From positions 142,491 to 206,490 of the forward strand of contig PMSN01000022.1 in assembly GCA_003167555.1 (NCBI GenBank): 64,000 bases of DNA, given 5' to 3'. Source of the stretch: Spartobacteria bacterium. GTDB taxonomy: Bacteria > Verrucomicrobiota > Verrucomicrobiia > Chthoniobacterales > UBA10450. The notes below the pieces were generated by a model that did no database searches, was not told the origin of the DNA, and saw only the letters and a program-made list of their open reading frames with translations. Shown piece after piece: positions 36,383 through 43,643 of this stretch. A program made the translations under genes and the position numbers. Within the stretch, counting starts at the first letter, position 1; every line of letters starts with the position of its first letter.

Positions 36383-38830
36383 ATGAAGACTATGGAGTGT
36401 CCGACTGAGGCAATGAATCGACCAGTGGTTACCCTGGCAACCGCATCCTCCGCAAACCACGCGGTCCGCCCGCCGTTGATCAAACGATTCGACGAGATTG
36501 GCATCGAAGACATTCCGCTCGTTGGCGGGAAGAATGCCTCGTTAGGCGAAATGCGGCGCGCGTTGACTTCCAAAGGCGTGCCGGTGCCGGATGGATTCGC
36601 GACGACGGCGGCAGCTTACTGGTACTTCCTCGAAGAAACTGACCTGAAGCCCTTCATTGAGGAGTCGCTCAGGGATCTGGATGTCACGAACATTCACGAC
36701 TTGCAGGGACGGAGTGCAAAGATTCGCGCCGCGATTGTCTCCGCTGCAATGCCGCCCGAGTTGCAGATCGAGATTCACGCCGCCTACGAGCAACTTTGCG
36801 CCCGCGCGGGCGAGATTGTCGCGGTCGCGGTGCGAAGCAGCGCAACCGCGGAGGATTTACCGGAGGCGAGCTTTGCCGGCGCACAGGAGACTTACCTGAA
36901 CGTCGTCGGAGAAGAGGCGTTGCTGAAAGCGTGTCTACGTTGCTACGCGTCGCTGTTTTTCGAGCGGGCGATTTCGTATCGTGCCGATAAAGGTTATCCG
37001 CAGACCAAGGTGGCGCTGTCCATTGGGGTGCAACGCATGGTGCGCTCCGATCTCGGCACGTCGGGCGTGATCTTCACGATCGACACGGAAAGCGGCTTTC
37101 GCGACGCGGTCTTGATTAACGCCGCCTATGGCCTGGGCGAAAACATCGTCAAGGGCTCTGTTAATCCGGACGAATACTGTGTCTTTAAGCCGACATTGCG
37201 CGAACGCTTCCGCCCGATTCTGCAAAAGATCGTCGGCAGCAAGGAAGTGAAGATGATCTACGATACTGGCGCGGCCGCGGTGAAGAACGTGCCCGTGCCG
37301 CAGGCAGACCGAATGCGTTTCGCGCTGAACGATGACGACATTCTCAAGCTCGCGCGCTGGGCTTGCCTCATCGAGGAGCACTACGGCAAGCCAATGGATG
37401 TCGAATGGGCAAAGGACGGCATCACGGGTGAGCTGTTCATTGTGCAGGCGCGGCCCGAGACGGTCCAGTCACGGAAAGACACAAACGTGCTTGAGATCTA
37501 CGTGTTGGAGAAGAGCAGCAAGGTTTTGGTCAAGGGCCGCAGCGTCGGCGCCAAGATTGCGTGCGGTCCGGTGCGGCTAGTAAAAAGCACCGCATCCCTG
37601 GACGAGTTTCAGGAGGGCGAAGTCCTCGTCGCAGAGAAAACAGATCCTGATTGGGAGCCGGTCATGAAAAAAGCGGCGGCGATCATCACGGATCGCGGAG
37701 GACGCACTTGCCACGCAGCGATTGTCAGTCGCGAACTGGGTGTGCCCGCGATTGTCGGAACGCAGAACGCTACGGTGTCACTGAAAGATGGGCAGGTGGT
37801 GACCGTTTCCTGCGCGGGCGGGGACACGGGCACCGTCTATGAAGGGCGCCTGCCGTTTCGTGTGCAGCGCACTGATCTGAAAGGCATCGCCCGGCCGCGG
37901 ACGAAGATCATGATGAACGTCGCCAATCCGGAAGGCGCTTTCGCCTTATCTTTCATTCCGAACGATGGCGTGGGACTCGCCCGCGAGGAATTCATCATCA
38001 CGAGTTACATCAAGGTGCATCCGTTAGCCTTGCTTGATTACGCAAACATTAAGGATGCCGCGGTGCGCGCCGAGATCGACGAACTGACGATCGGATATGA
38101 AGACAAAGCGCAATTCTTTGTCGACAAGCTCGCGCAAGGCGTTGGGATGATTGCAGCCGCCTTTTATCCAAAAGACGTGATCGTACGGCTGAGCGATTTC
38201 AAGACGAACGAGTACGCGAACCTCGTGGGCGGTCGTGCCTACGAACCGGTCGAGGAAAATCCGATGCTCGGGTTTCGCGGAGCATCTCGTTACTACAATC
38301 CGCGCTACCAGGCAGGCTTCGCTCTCGAATGCGCCGCGATGAAAAAGGTGCGGAATGAAATGGGCCTCAAAAACGTCAAGCTGATGGTGCCGTTTTGCCG
38401 CACGGTCGAGGAAGGCCGCAGAGTCATTGCCGAAATGGCGAAACACGGACTAACGCGCGGCGAGGATGGCCTGGAGATCTACGTCATGTGTGAAATCCCC
38501 AGCAACGTCATTCTGGCCGACGAATTCGCTGAAATCTTCGACGGCTTCTCGATCGGCTCGAACGATCTCACACAATTGATTCTCGGCGTCGACCGTGACA
38601 GCGAAATCGTCGCGCCGATCTTCGACGAGCGAAATGCCGCGGTGAAAAAGATGATTGCAGAAGTGATCGCAGTCTGCCGGAAGAAAGGCCGCAAGATCGG
38701 CATCTGCGGCCAGGCCCCGAGCGATTATCCCGAGTTTGCCCAATTTCTGGTCGAGCAGAGGATCGACAGCATTTCGCTCAACCCCGACACTGTCTTGAAG
38801 ACAACATTGGCAATCCTGGAGAAAGAGTAA
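36383..38830 (+). CDS. ppsA: Phosphoenolpyruvate synthase
   Basis: An 815-residue enzyme converting pyruvate and ATP to PEP, AMP and phosphate. N-terminal ATP-binding domain (about 35-345): VGGKNASLGEM, VAVRSSATAEDLPEASFAGA, GVIFTIDTESGF. Swivelling domain with GGRTCHAAIVSRELGVPAIVG, phospho-His at about residue 444. C-terminal TIM barrel with FIPNDGVGLAREEFIIT, FRGASRYY and the catalytic ICGQAPSD near 774. Length is usual (about 790-820). The N-terminal 25 residues are a polar leader. It lets cells turn pyruvate toward gluconeogenesis; in this island it sits under the same box as Usp and CBS genes. Its stop abuts a DUF3800 gene fragment. Confidence 0.95.
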   Translation: MKTMECPTEAMNRPVVTLATASSANHAVRPPLIKRFDEIGIEDIPLVGGKNASLGEMRRALTSKGVPVPDGFATTAAAYWYFLEETDLKPFIEESLRDLDVTNIHDLQGRSAKIRAAIVSAAMPPELQIEIHAAYEQLCARAGEIVAVAVRSSATAEDLPEASFAGAQETYLNVVGEEALLKACLRCYASLFFERAISYRADKGYPQTKVALSIGVQRMVRSDLGTSGVIFTIDTESGFRDAVLINAAYGLGENIVKGSVNPDEYCVFKPTLRERFRPILQKIVGSKEVKMIYDTGAAAVKNVPVPQADRMRFALNDDDILKLARWACLIEEHYGKPMDVEWAKDGITGELFIVQARPETVQSRKDTNVLEIYVLEKSSKVLVKGRSVGAKIACGPVRLVKSTASLDEFQEGEVLVAEKTDPDWEPVMKKAAAIITDRGGRTCHAAIVSRELGVPAIVGTQNATVSLKDGQVVTVSCAGGDTGTVYEGRLPFRVQRTDLKGIARPRTKIMMNVANPEGAFALSFIPNDGVGLAREEFIITSYIKVHPLALLDYANIKDAAVRAEIDELTIGYEDKAQFFVDKLAQGVGMIAAAFYPKDVIVRLSDFKTNEYANLVGGRAYEPVEENPMLGFRGASRYYNPRYQAGFALECAAMKKVRNEMGLKNVKLMVPFCRTVEEGRRVIAEMAKHGLTRGEDGLEIYVMCEIPSNVILADEFAEIFDGFSIGSNDLTQLILGVDRDSEIVAPIFDERNAAVKKMIAEVIAVCRKKGRKIGICGQAPSDYPEFAQFLVEQRIDSISLNPDTVLKTTLAILEKE

Positions 38831-39036
38831 TAGCCGAGCAACGCACACGGCTTGATCAATTCCCGAGCGTGTATTTCTTGGCGAATATACAGGCCGTATT
38901 TGGCCTTTAATTCCCGCCTATACGCTTGAACCAGTTTGAAAGATTGACGCCAGTCAATGTAGCGAATTGAGATTGCCGATAAACAGAACTTCTTCGCGTC
39001 GTACGACTCATCAACGTAAAAGAAGCGAACGGACAT
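38831..39036 (-). pseudogene. DUF3800 gene fragment (N-terminal part only)
   Basis: From the ATG at 39034-39036 the frame reads MSVRFFYVDESYDAKKFCLS, then RYIDWRQSF, YRRELKAKYGLY and EIHARELI, the first third of a DUF3800 protein including the FYVDES acidic strand. Similarity stops near residue 60, and the frame then continues as antisense of the PEP synthase gene. The rest of the gene was removed when this junction formed. DUF3800 proteins are RNase H-like and often occur in mobile or defence contexts. Not functional here. Confidence 0.55.
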
Positions 39037-39196
39037 GGGGAGAGATTCGGACAAACAATAGACCAGCGCCTGCCGCAACCGCCAGCTCTAAAAACCATAC
39101 CGAATCCCTACCAACACCCACAATTCCAGCATTCTCAACGAGGGGCGGCGAGCTTTTATAGTTTGCCCGGGAATTGAGCCGGGCGCGCCCCGTGTT

Positions 39197-39448
39197 TCAT
39201 CCGCGACGACTTTTCGAGACGATCATCTTGGCTGCGAACTCGACAATATCGTCTTCATCGGGAGCGCTAAGGTCGGGTCCATTGCCGTCCGAGGAGAGCG
39301 CGAAACGGAGAGCCAAATCGATCATGCCGATCGGCGTGGTCTTGTTAGTTTTCGCGAAGGCCAACAAACGCAGGCCCAGGCACGGGCTCAAATCCATTTT
39401 CGCGAGAGGCTTTCCATCCGACACGATTTGTAGTTGAAGCGGGTTCAT
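39197..39448 (-). CDS. Small protein of unknown function (second of an overlapping pair)
   Basis: An 83-residue frame whose ATG overlaps the stop codon of the upstream small gene (ATGA at 39445-39448), so the two are translationally coupled. The sequence is mixed hydrophobic and acidic (MDLSPCLGLRLLAFAKTNKT, LSAPDEDDIVEFAAKMIV). No domain is recognised. The paired, overlapping layout within an island resembles toxin-antitoxin or small regulatory pairs, but no known toxin motif is visible. Confidence 0.45.
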   Translation of the reverse strand: MNPLQLQIVSDGKPLAKMDLSPCLGLRLLAFAKTNKTTPIGMIDLALRFALSSDGNGPDLSAPDEDDIVEFAAKMIVSKSRRG

Positions 39449-39666
39449 GAGCGAGCCGCCTTTCGATTGCGAAGGTATTGCCGGAAAGCTTGCGTATAGA
39501 CATCGGCGACCGACTTGTGCTGCTTTTTCGCAATGGCTTTGAGGCGATCAATCCAGGAGCGCGGCACATCGCAGCTTGCCCAGGGCTTCTTTGCTTGTCC
39601 GCTGAACAAATTCAGCCGGACCATCTCTTCGTTTAGTGTGTTCATGCCCATCAGAAAAGGGGGCAA
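39445..39666 (-). CDS. Small putative DNA-binding protein (first of an overlapping pair)
   Basis: A 73-residue frame; an internal ATG at 39645 would shorten it by seven residues. Its C-terminal half (VPRSWIDRLKAIAKKQHKSV then ADVYTQAFRQYLRNRK) looks like two amphipathic basic helices of the kind seen in ribbon-helix-helix or other small DNA-binding proteins. The short spacing to the next gene suggests autoregulation of the pair. Identification as antitoxin-like is inference. Confidence 0.42.
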   Translation of the reverse strand: MPPFLMGMNTLNEEMVRLNLFSGQAKKPWASCDVPRSWIDRLKAIAKKQHKSVADVYTQAFRQYLRNRKAARS

Positions 39667-39971
39667 TTCCGAATCGGCGCAAGATCGTTTCTACGAGGGA
39701 GAACCGATTGAAACGAAACCGAAAATCAGGTGGCACGATTTGTGAGGTGCACCCCCAAAAACGTCACCTCCAGAGGGAAAACCACGATTGAGACATAACG
39801 GAACGCGCTTCCACCGCGCCTTCCTGAACATGCACTCCCCCATAGGTAAGAACTGCGCCATAACGGGCCTCGAAAATATATTTCCGTTGCGGCCGCTTAA
39901 CGGTTTTCGTGCGCCGACGATATACTGCGGGACCAAACGAGTACAATTTCTTGGACGGGGGTTAGAATGAC
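39667..39971. other. Gap of about 300 bp without a recognisable gene
   Basis: AT-richer than the surroundings. It must hold the promoters of the minus-strand small-gene pair and of the plus-strand lipoprotein. A short hairpin GAGGTGCACCCCC/ACGTCACCTC is visible near 39740-39775. No conserved frame is seen on either strand. Confidence 0.4.
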
Positions 39972-40118
39972 ATGAAGCTATTGCCGATCTGCCTGTTCGC
40001 CGCCGCCGCACTTGTCACATTTCTATCTGGCTGCGCATCGCAGACTGATTCGAGCGGCTATAGCCCGGGTCAGCTGCGGGCCCAGCAGTCCTCCTACGAT
40101 CCAGGCGCGGGGCACTAA
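39972..40118 (+). CDS. Small lipoprotein, 48 residues
   Basis: A 48-residue frame from the ATG at 39972. MKLLPICLFAAAALVTF then LSGCASQ gives a good signal peptide with lipobox L-S-G-C at about residues 18-21; Ala after Cys favours transfer to the outer membrane. The mature peptide is 28 residues, rich in Ser, Gln, Tyr and Gly (SSGYSPGQLRAQQSSYDPGA). Below usual gene-length cut-offs but convincing for its lipobox. Function unknown. Confidence 0.55.
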   Translation: MKLLPICLFAAAALVTFLSGCASQTDSSGYSPGQLRAQQSSYDPGAGH

Positions 40119-40361
40119 CTCACTTCCCTTTTCACAACCCGCCGAGCGTGTTCGCGTTGTCTCTCCGCCCAGGATCATGGTCGATTGTCTCGACGATGGC
40201 GCCGGCTGCGTCGAGCACATCGATCCGCGCTGATTGATTGCCGGCGCGGAACTTCGCGTAGCCAACAGCGTGTTCCGTTGCCCCATACCACATCGGGAAG
40301 CCGAGCGCGTCCGAAACGAGCGTCACGCCGTCATTTCGCCGACGAAGTTTGATTGTGAATT

Positions 40362-41048
40362 TCAGATAACGAGATAAATGCGTTTCGCGATAGCGTCGAT
40401 ACCGGACACGGATTCCGAGAGAAGCCAAAGCGCGGACGCGCCAATGTCCGCAAACCGAAAATCGACCCAAATCTTTTTTTCGATGGTCTGACTGGAATGG
40501 GGCAACGGCATCTGCGTTTCAGGATTCACCGGGACGCCCATTATCGAAATGCCTGCCCGAAATGTGACTGCTGAAGGATCCCACGAAACTGACGATCCTT
40601 CGCTCTTCGCCGTAATTCGATGGGTTTCTGTTCGCGTCTGTTCTACGAGATCGCCGTGTTTGTTTTCATTATTAACGCGGTTGAATTTGCCAAGCCATTC
40701 CTGGCCAACTTGGTAAGGTTGTATTGACTCCAGCAAGTTCCAGAGCGGCGGGCAGGTCTTATTCAACCCGGGAAACCATTTCTGAACACGGTCCGCAAAC
40801 GTCTTAGAGTCGGGCAGAATCGGAAAATAGAACGGTTCTTTACGTTTGCGCCAACGCAGTGTTTTTCGCGAATGTCGTGCGCGATGTAGTCGAGCGCTGA
40901 TCTGAGGTTCTCGCACAAGTTCTTGATATCGATTTTGAGTTCTGGCTCGATCTGTTTCGCATGAAGAGACCGTTCATATTCGCCACGAATGGCCTTCAGT
41001 TGGGTCCGGGTTTTTTCAGCAAAGCGTTAACGTTGGCCTGACGCATAA
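40362..41048 (-). pseudogene. Frameshifted hypothetical gene at the right end of the island
   Basis: Reading the minus strand from the ATG at 41048: MRQANVNALLKK, then a shift at a run of six As, then TRTQLKAIRGEYERSLHAKQ and NLCENLRSALDYIAHDIREK, then a second shift near 40850, then KEPFYFPILPDSKTF, FPGLNKTCPPLWNLLESIQP and NNENKHGDLVEQTRTET to the stop at 40362. The three segments read smoothly as one protein of about 225 residues, of a conserved hypothetical type I have seen without function. Two indels make it a pseudogene, or point to sequencing errors in homopolymers. Confidence 0.6.
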
Positions 41049-41212
41049 ATAGGACGAACCCGTTTTACCACGCCGGTCGAACTTTTCACCGCGATTTGTT
41101 AGTTGACGATAAATGACCTCTGGACGGCTACGTAATCCGCGACAAATAAGGGCAACATTAGGGCAATGGTCGAATTGCGCATGTTGCCGAAGACTCCCTA
41201 TTTTCATAGGGA

Positions 41213-41258
41213 GCGCACCCGTGAAGATTCGAACTTCAAACCTTCTGATCCGTAGTCA
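41213..41258 (-). repeat. Proximal att site within tRNA-Arg
   Basis: The 46-bp segment from the anticodon arm to just past the tRNA 3' end matches 23764-23809 with one mismatch. Identity ends within the anticodon stem, the usual limit of a tyrosine-recombinase core site in tRNA genes. Confidence 0.85.
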
Positions 41259-41287
41259 GATGCTCTATCCAGTTGAGCTACGGGTGC
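41214..41287 (-). tRNA. tRNA-Arg (anticodon ACG)
   Basis: On the minus strand: acceptor GCACCCG pairs with CGGGTGC; D arm contains GCTCAACTGGATAGAGC; anticodon stem TCTGA/TCAGA with loop CTACGGA gives anticodon ACG; T arm GAAGTTCGAATCTTC. Discriminator base G; CCA is not encoded. The ACG anticodon, read as ICG after deamination, decodes CGU/CGC/CGA. The gene is intact and its 3' half is the integration site of the adjoining island. Confidence 0.95.
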
Positions 41288-41380
41288 TTTAGCGGAAGCT
41301 AACTAGCGGATGATGCATGGGCCGTCAAATGAACCGGACGGCAGGCTTGAGCCGAAGACGAGACCGACGATTCTCTGCCT

Positions 41381-42523
41381 GTGACGATCTTCCTCGGTTG
41401 CGGCTTCGCGGCAAAATATCCGGAAGGCGGCGGCAATTTTTCCGTGCCGCTGCAATGGATGCTTGGCCTGCGCCGGCTCGGGCTCGATGCGGTTTGGGTC
41501 GAGTTATTGCCGGCGACCGCGGACGCGCGCGAAGATGAAACGCGCATCCGGAAGTTCCAGCGGCAACTGCGCGAGCACGGACTTGGTGGCCGTTATTGTT
41601 TGCTTCATCAAACTCCCGCTGACGATGGGCACGACTTGGAACGAATGCGCTGCATCGGAATGTCGCGGCGCGAGCTGCTCGATCGTCTCGCGGGTCCGAA
41701 TGCTCTGCTCAACTTGAGCTACTCGCTCCATCCGCCATTCCTCCTTCAATTCGAGCGGCGGATTTTTTGCGATCTCGATCCGAGCGAAATCTTTTTCTGG
41801 ATGACGAAAATGGAGATCGGGCAATCGCATCACCACGAGTTCTGGACGATCGGGCTCAATGTCCACGGCGCCGATTGCCGGCTGCCCGCGTCGCCGCTCC
41901 GCTGGCAGACGTTTTTCCCCCTGGCCGACACCGAGCTTCTTCAACCGCAGCCGCGGCCACGTGCCGCAAAATTCTGCACGATCGGACAATGGTACTGGAG
42001 CGGCGGCGTGGAGGTGGAGGGCGAGTTTCCCGATCTCTCGAAGAAATTCGCGTTCGAAAAGTATCTCGATTTGCCGCGACGCGTTCCCGCCGCCCGGTTC
42101 GAACTGGCGATGAATCTGAATGCCGACGATCCGGAAATTGCGCGACTGCGAGGGCGCGGATGGAGCGTCGTCTCTCCGCATCGCGTCGCACACACTCCCC
42201 GTCGGTATCGCCGCTACGGTGCGAACGCCCTGGCGGAATTCACCGCCGTCAAAGGGGTGGACGTCGCGTGGCGGACCGGATGGGTGAGCGATCGGGCGGC
42301 GGCATTCCTCGCCCTGGGCCGGCCCGTCATTACGGAAGACACTGGTGCGCGGAAATATTTGCCGCGCGAAAGCGGATTCCGTTTCGTCCTCGATCTCGAG
42401 GAAGCGGAAGTGGCGGCGAAGGAGGTCCTCGGTGATTGGACTCGGCTGGCCAAAGCAGCACGGGATTGCGCAGTGGAAATCTTCGATTCGACTAAAAACC
42501 TTCGCAAAATTCTCGCGCTGTAG
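41381..42523 (+). CDS. Glycosyltransferase-like protein, unknown specificity
   Basis: A 380-residue protein starting at a GTG. It opens MTIFLGCGFAAKYPEGGGNF and SVPLQWMLGLRRLGLDAVWV, the first Rossmann strand and helix of a GT-B glycosyltransferase, and ends with the acceptor/donor region WRTGWVSDRAAAFLALGRPV then ITEDTGARKYLP, like the C-terminal nucleotide-sugar fold of GT-B enzymes. The middle has FCDLDPSEIFFW and WTIGLNVHGADC. No signal peptide. It lies just outside the island, 94 bp after the tRNA gene on the opposite strand. Substrates unknown; not a canonical GT4 because the EX7E motif is not seen. Confidence 0.55.
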   Translation: MTIFLGCGFAAKYPEGGGNFSVPLQWMLGLRRLGLDAVWVELLPATADAREDETRIRKFQRQLREHGLGGRYCLLHQTPADDGHDLERMRCIGMSRRELLDRLAGPNALLNLSYSLHPPFLLQFERRIFCDLDPSEIFFWMTKMEIGQSHHHEFWTIGLNVHGADCRLPASPLRWQTFFPLADTELLQPQPRPRAAKFCTIGQWYWSGGVEVEGEFPDLSKKFAFEKYLDLPRRVPAARFELAMNLNADDPEIARLRGRGWSVVSPHRVAHTPRRYRRYGANALAEFTAVKGVDVAWRTGWVSDRAAAFLALGRPVITEDTGARKYLPRESGFRFVLDLEEAEVAAKEVLGDWTRLAKAARDCAVEIFDSTKNLRKILAL

Positions 42524-42621
42524 CAGCCGCCGTCACGGGCGGCAGGAGGTAGAAGCGAGGCTCAAAACCCGGCACGATTCTCCATTGCAAAAAGATTTTG
42601 GGATGTTACTCGTTCCCGGTT

Positions 42622-42906
42622 ATGGCTGATTTGCTGAAAGCGGACGAGGCGAAAACCCGCCTGAAAAAGGTTCCGGAATGGGAGCTCGAGAAGAAGCACA
42701 TCGAGCGCACGTTCGAGTTCGACGACTTTTCGGAATCGATCGATTTTGTGAATGGCGTGGCGGAAGTGGCGGAGGACGAGGAGCATCACCCCGACATCGA
42801 CATTCGCTACAACAAGGTGCGGCTCATTCTCTCCACCCACAGCAAGGGCGGCTTGACCGATCTCGATTTCGCGCTCGCGGAGCGGATCGACACGCTCTCG
42901 GAATAA
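42622..42906 (+). CDS. phhB: Pterin-4a-carbinolamine dehydratase
   Basis: A 94-residue protein from the ATG at 42622; upstream codons of the open frame are not family-like. It carries W-x(2)-EKKHIERTFEFDDFSESIDF and the hallmark EDEEHHPDIDIRYNKVRLIL-ST-S, where EHHPD is the active site that dehydrates 4a-hydroxytetrahydrobiopterin. The C terminus GGLTDLDFALAERID is also canonical. Usual length is about 95-105. No aromatic amino acid hydroxylase is near, so in this genome it may serve as a general pterin dehydratase. Confidence 0.93.
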   Translation: MADLLKADEAKTRLKKVPEWELEKKHIERTFEFDDFSESIDFVNGVAEVAEDEEHHPDIDIRYNKVRLILSTHSKGGLTDLDFALAERIDTLSE

Positions 42907-43053
42907 ATGACAATGGCGCCAAGTGCTGCGCCTAACCGCGGAAGGCAGGTGCTCGCCTGCGTCGTTGTCATCGTGACGGTGATCGTCGCGTGGAAGTTTA
43001 TCGATTATCGCATGCAGCCGCCGCCGGCGCCCGCTGTAGCCGCGCCTCTATGA
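42907..43053 (+). CDS. Small single-span membrane peptide, 48 residues
   Basis: A frame whose ATG directly follows the stop codon of the pterin dehydratase gene. MTMAPSAAPNRGRQ is followed by a hydrophobic helix VLACVVVIVTVIVAWKFI and a short Pro/Ala tail ending VAAPL. The last residues and the stop are encoded by the palindromic repeat at 43036-43105, so the original C terminus may have been longer. One predicted span, N-terminal positive charge, no known family. Confidence 0.4.
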   Translation: MTMAPSAAPNRGRQVLACVVVIVTVIVAWKFIDYRMQPPPAPAVAAPL

Positions 43054-43105
43054 GGCGCGACGCGGCGATAAGAGAAGATGACGCCGCTCATAGAGCGGTG
43101 GCTAC
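43036..43105. repeat. 70-bp palindromic repeat between convergent genes
   Basis: Outer arms GTAGCC/GGCTAC; inner arms CGCCTCTATGAGG on the left and CCGCTCATAGAGCGG on the right, so each half is itself a small palindrome centred on TCTATGA/TCATAGA. It overlaps the ends of both neighbouring genes and may double as a bidirectional terminator. Confidence 0.65.
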
Positions 43106-43521
43106 AAGCGCCCTTCGTCCGCGTCGATGAACTGAAACATCGTCTCGATGTCCGCGCGTTCCGCCAATCCGCCCTCTTTCTTGCGGCGCGTGAGCGTCTC
43201 GGAAATCTCATCGTTCCAACCGCGCTTGCGCATAAATTCGTTCCAAATGTAGATCTCGCGTTCCGTCGGCTTGCGTCCTCTCTCGAGGCACCAGGCGAGA
43301 ATTTCTTCGTCGCTTCCGCCTTCATTGACGCGCTCCGCCAAAGTCCCGTAATCAATTTTTAAGAATTCGATGCACTCTCGGTCGAAGCCTTTTCCGAGGT
43401 TCGACCGGTACTCCTCCGGGAGTTTGCCTTGAGCGTGGACGCGAATCTTGTCGAGCATCCGCCCGAAATAGAACAAGCCGCCTATCTTTTCCGCCGGACT
43501 GCGAACGCCAAAATCTTTCAT
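43102..43521 (-). CDS. DUF5069 protein
   Basis: A 139-residue soluble protein of the DUF5069 family: it begins MKDFGVRSPAEKIGGLFYFG, followed by RMLDKIRVHAQGKLPEEYRS and GKGFDRECIEFLKIDYGTLAE, then EEILAWCLERGRKPTEREI and WNEFMRKRGWND. The family is frequent in Verrucomicrobiota and has no assigned function that I know of. It diverges from the PafA/Dop-like gene, sharing a 122-bp promoter gap. A second, shorter DUF5069 gene lies at 61.9 kb. Confidence 0.8.
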   Translation of the reverse strand: MKDFGVRSPAEKIGGLFYFGRMLDKIRVHAQGKLPEEYRSNLGKGFDRECIEFLKIDYGTLAERVNEGGSDEEILAWCLERGRKPTEREIYIWNEFMRKRGWNDEISETLTRRKKEGGLAERADIETMFQFIDADEGRL

Positions 43522-43643
43522 CTTGTTCGACCTTCCGATCTATCCGGCCTTGCTTCAAGTCGGCCGAACTTTGCGATTGAGCAATGGGCCGATTGGCAGG
43601 ATTCTTTCGCAATCATTAAGTCACTGATTCGCTAATTGCTCCC

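Larger units (their letters stand above)
23764..41287. mobile_element. Genomic island inserted at tRNA-Arg(ACG), about 17.5 kb
   Basis: The intact tRNA-Arg gene at 41214-41287 faces left, and 17.4 kb beyond its 3' end lies a second copy of its 3' half (46 bp, one mismatch). That is the arrangement left by integration at a tRNA 3' end with crossover near the anticodon loop. Contents: truncated protease, four Usp proteins, MlaF-like ATPase, two DUF2238 proteins, cNMP-binding protein, APH/AAA fusion, CBS protein, alcohol dehydrogenase, PEP synthase, and a decayed right end with gene fragments. No integrase remains in the interval, so the island now looks immobile. The flanking peptide locus and glycosyltransferase-like gene are outside. 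Confidence 0.75.
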
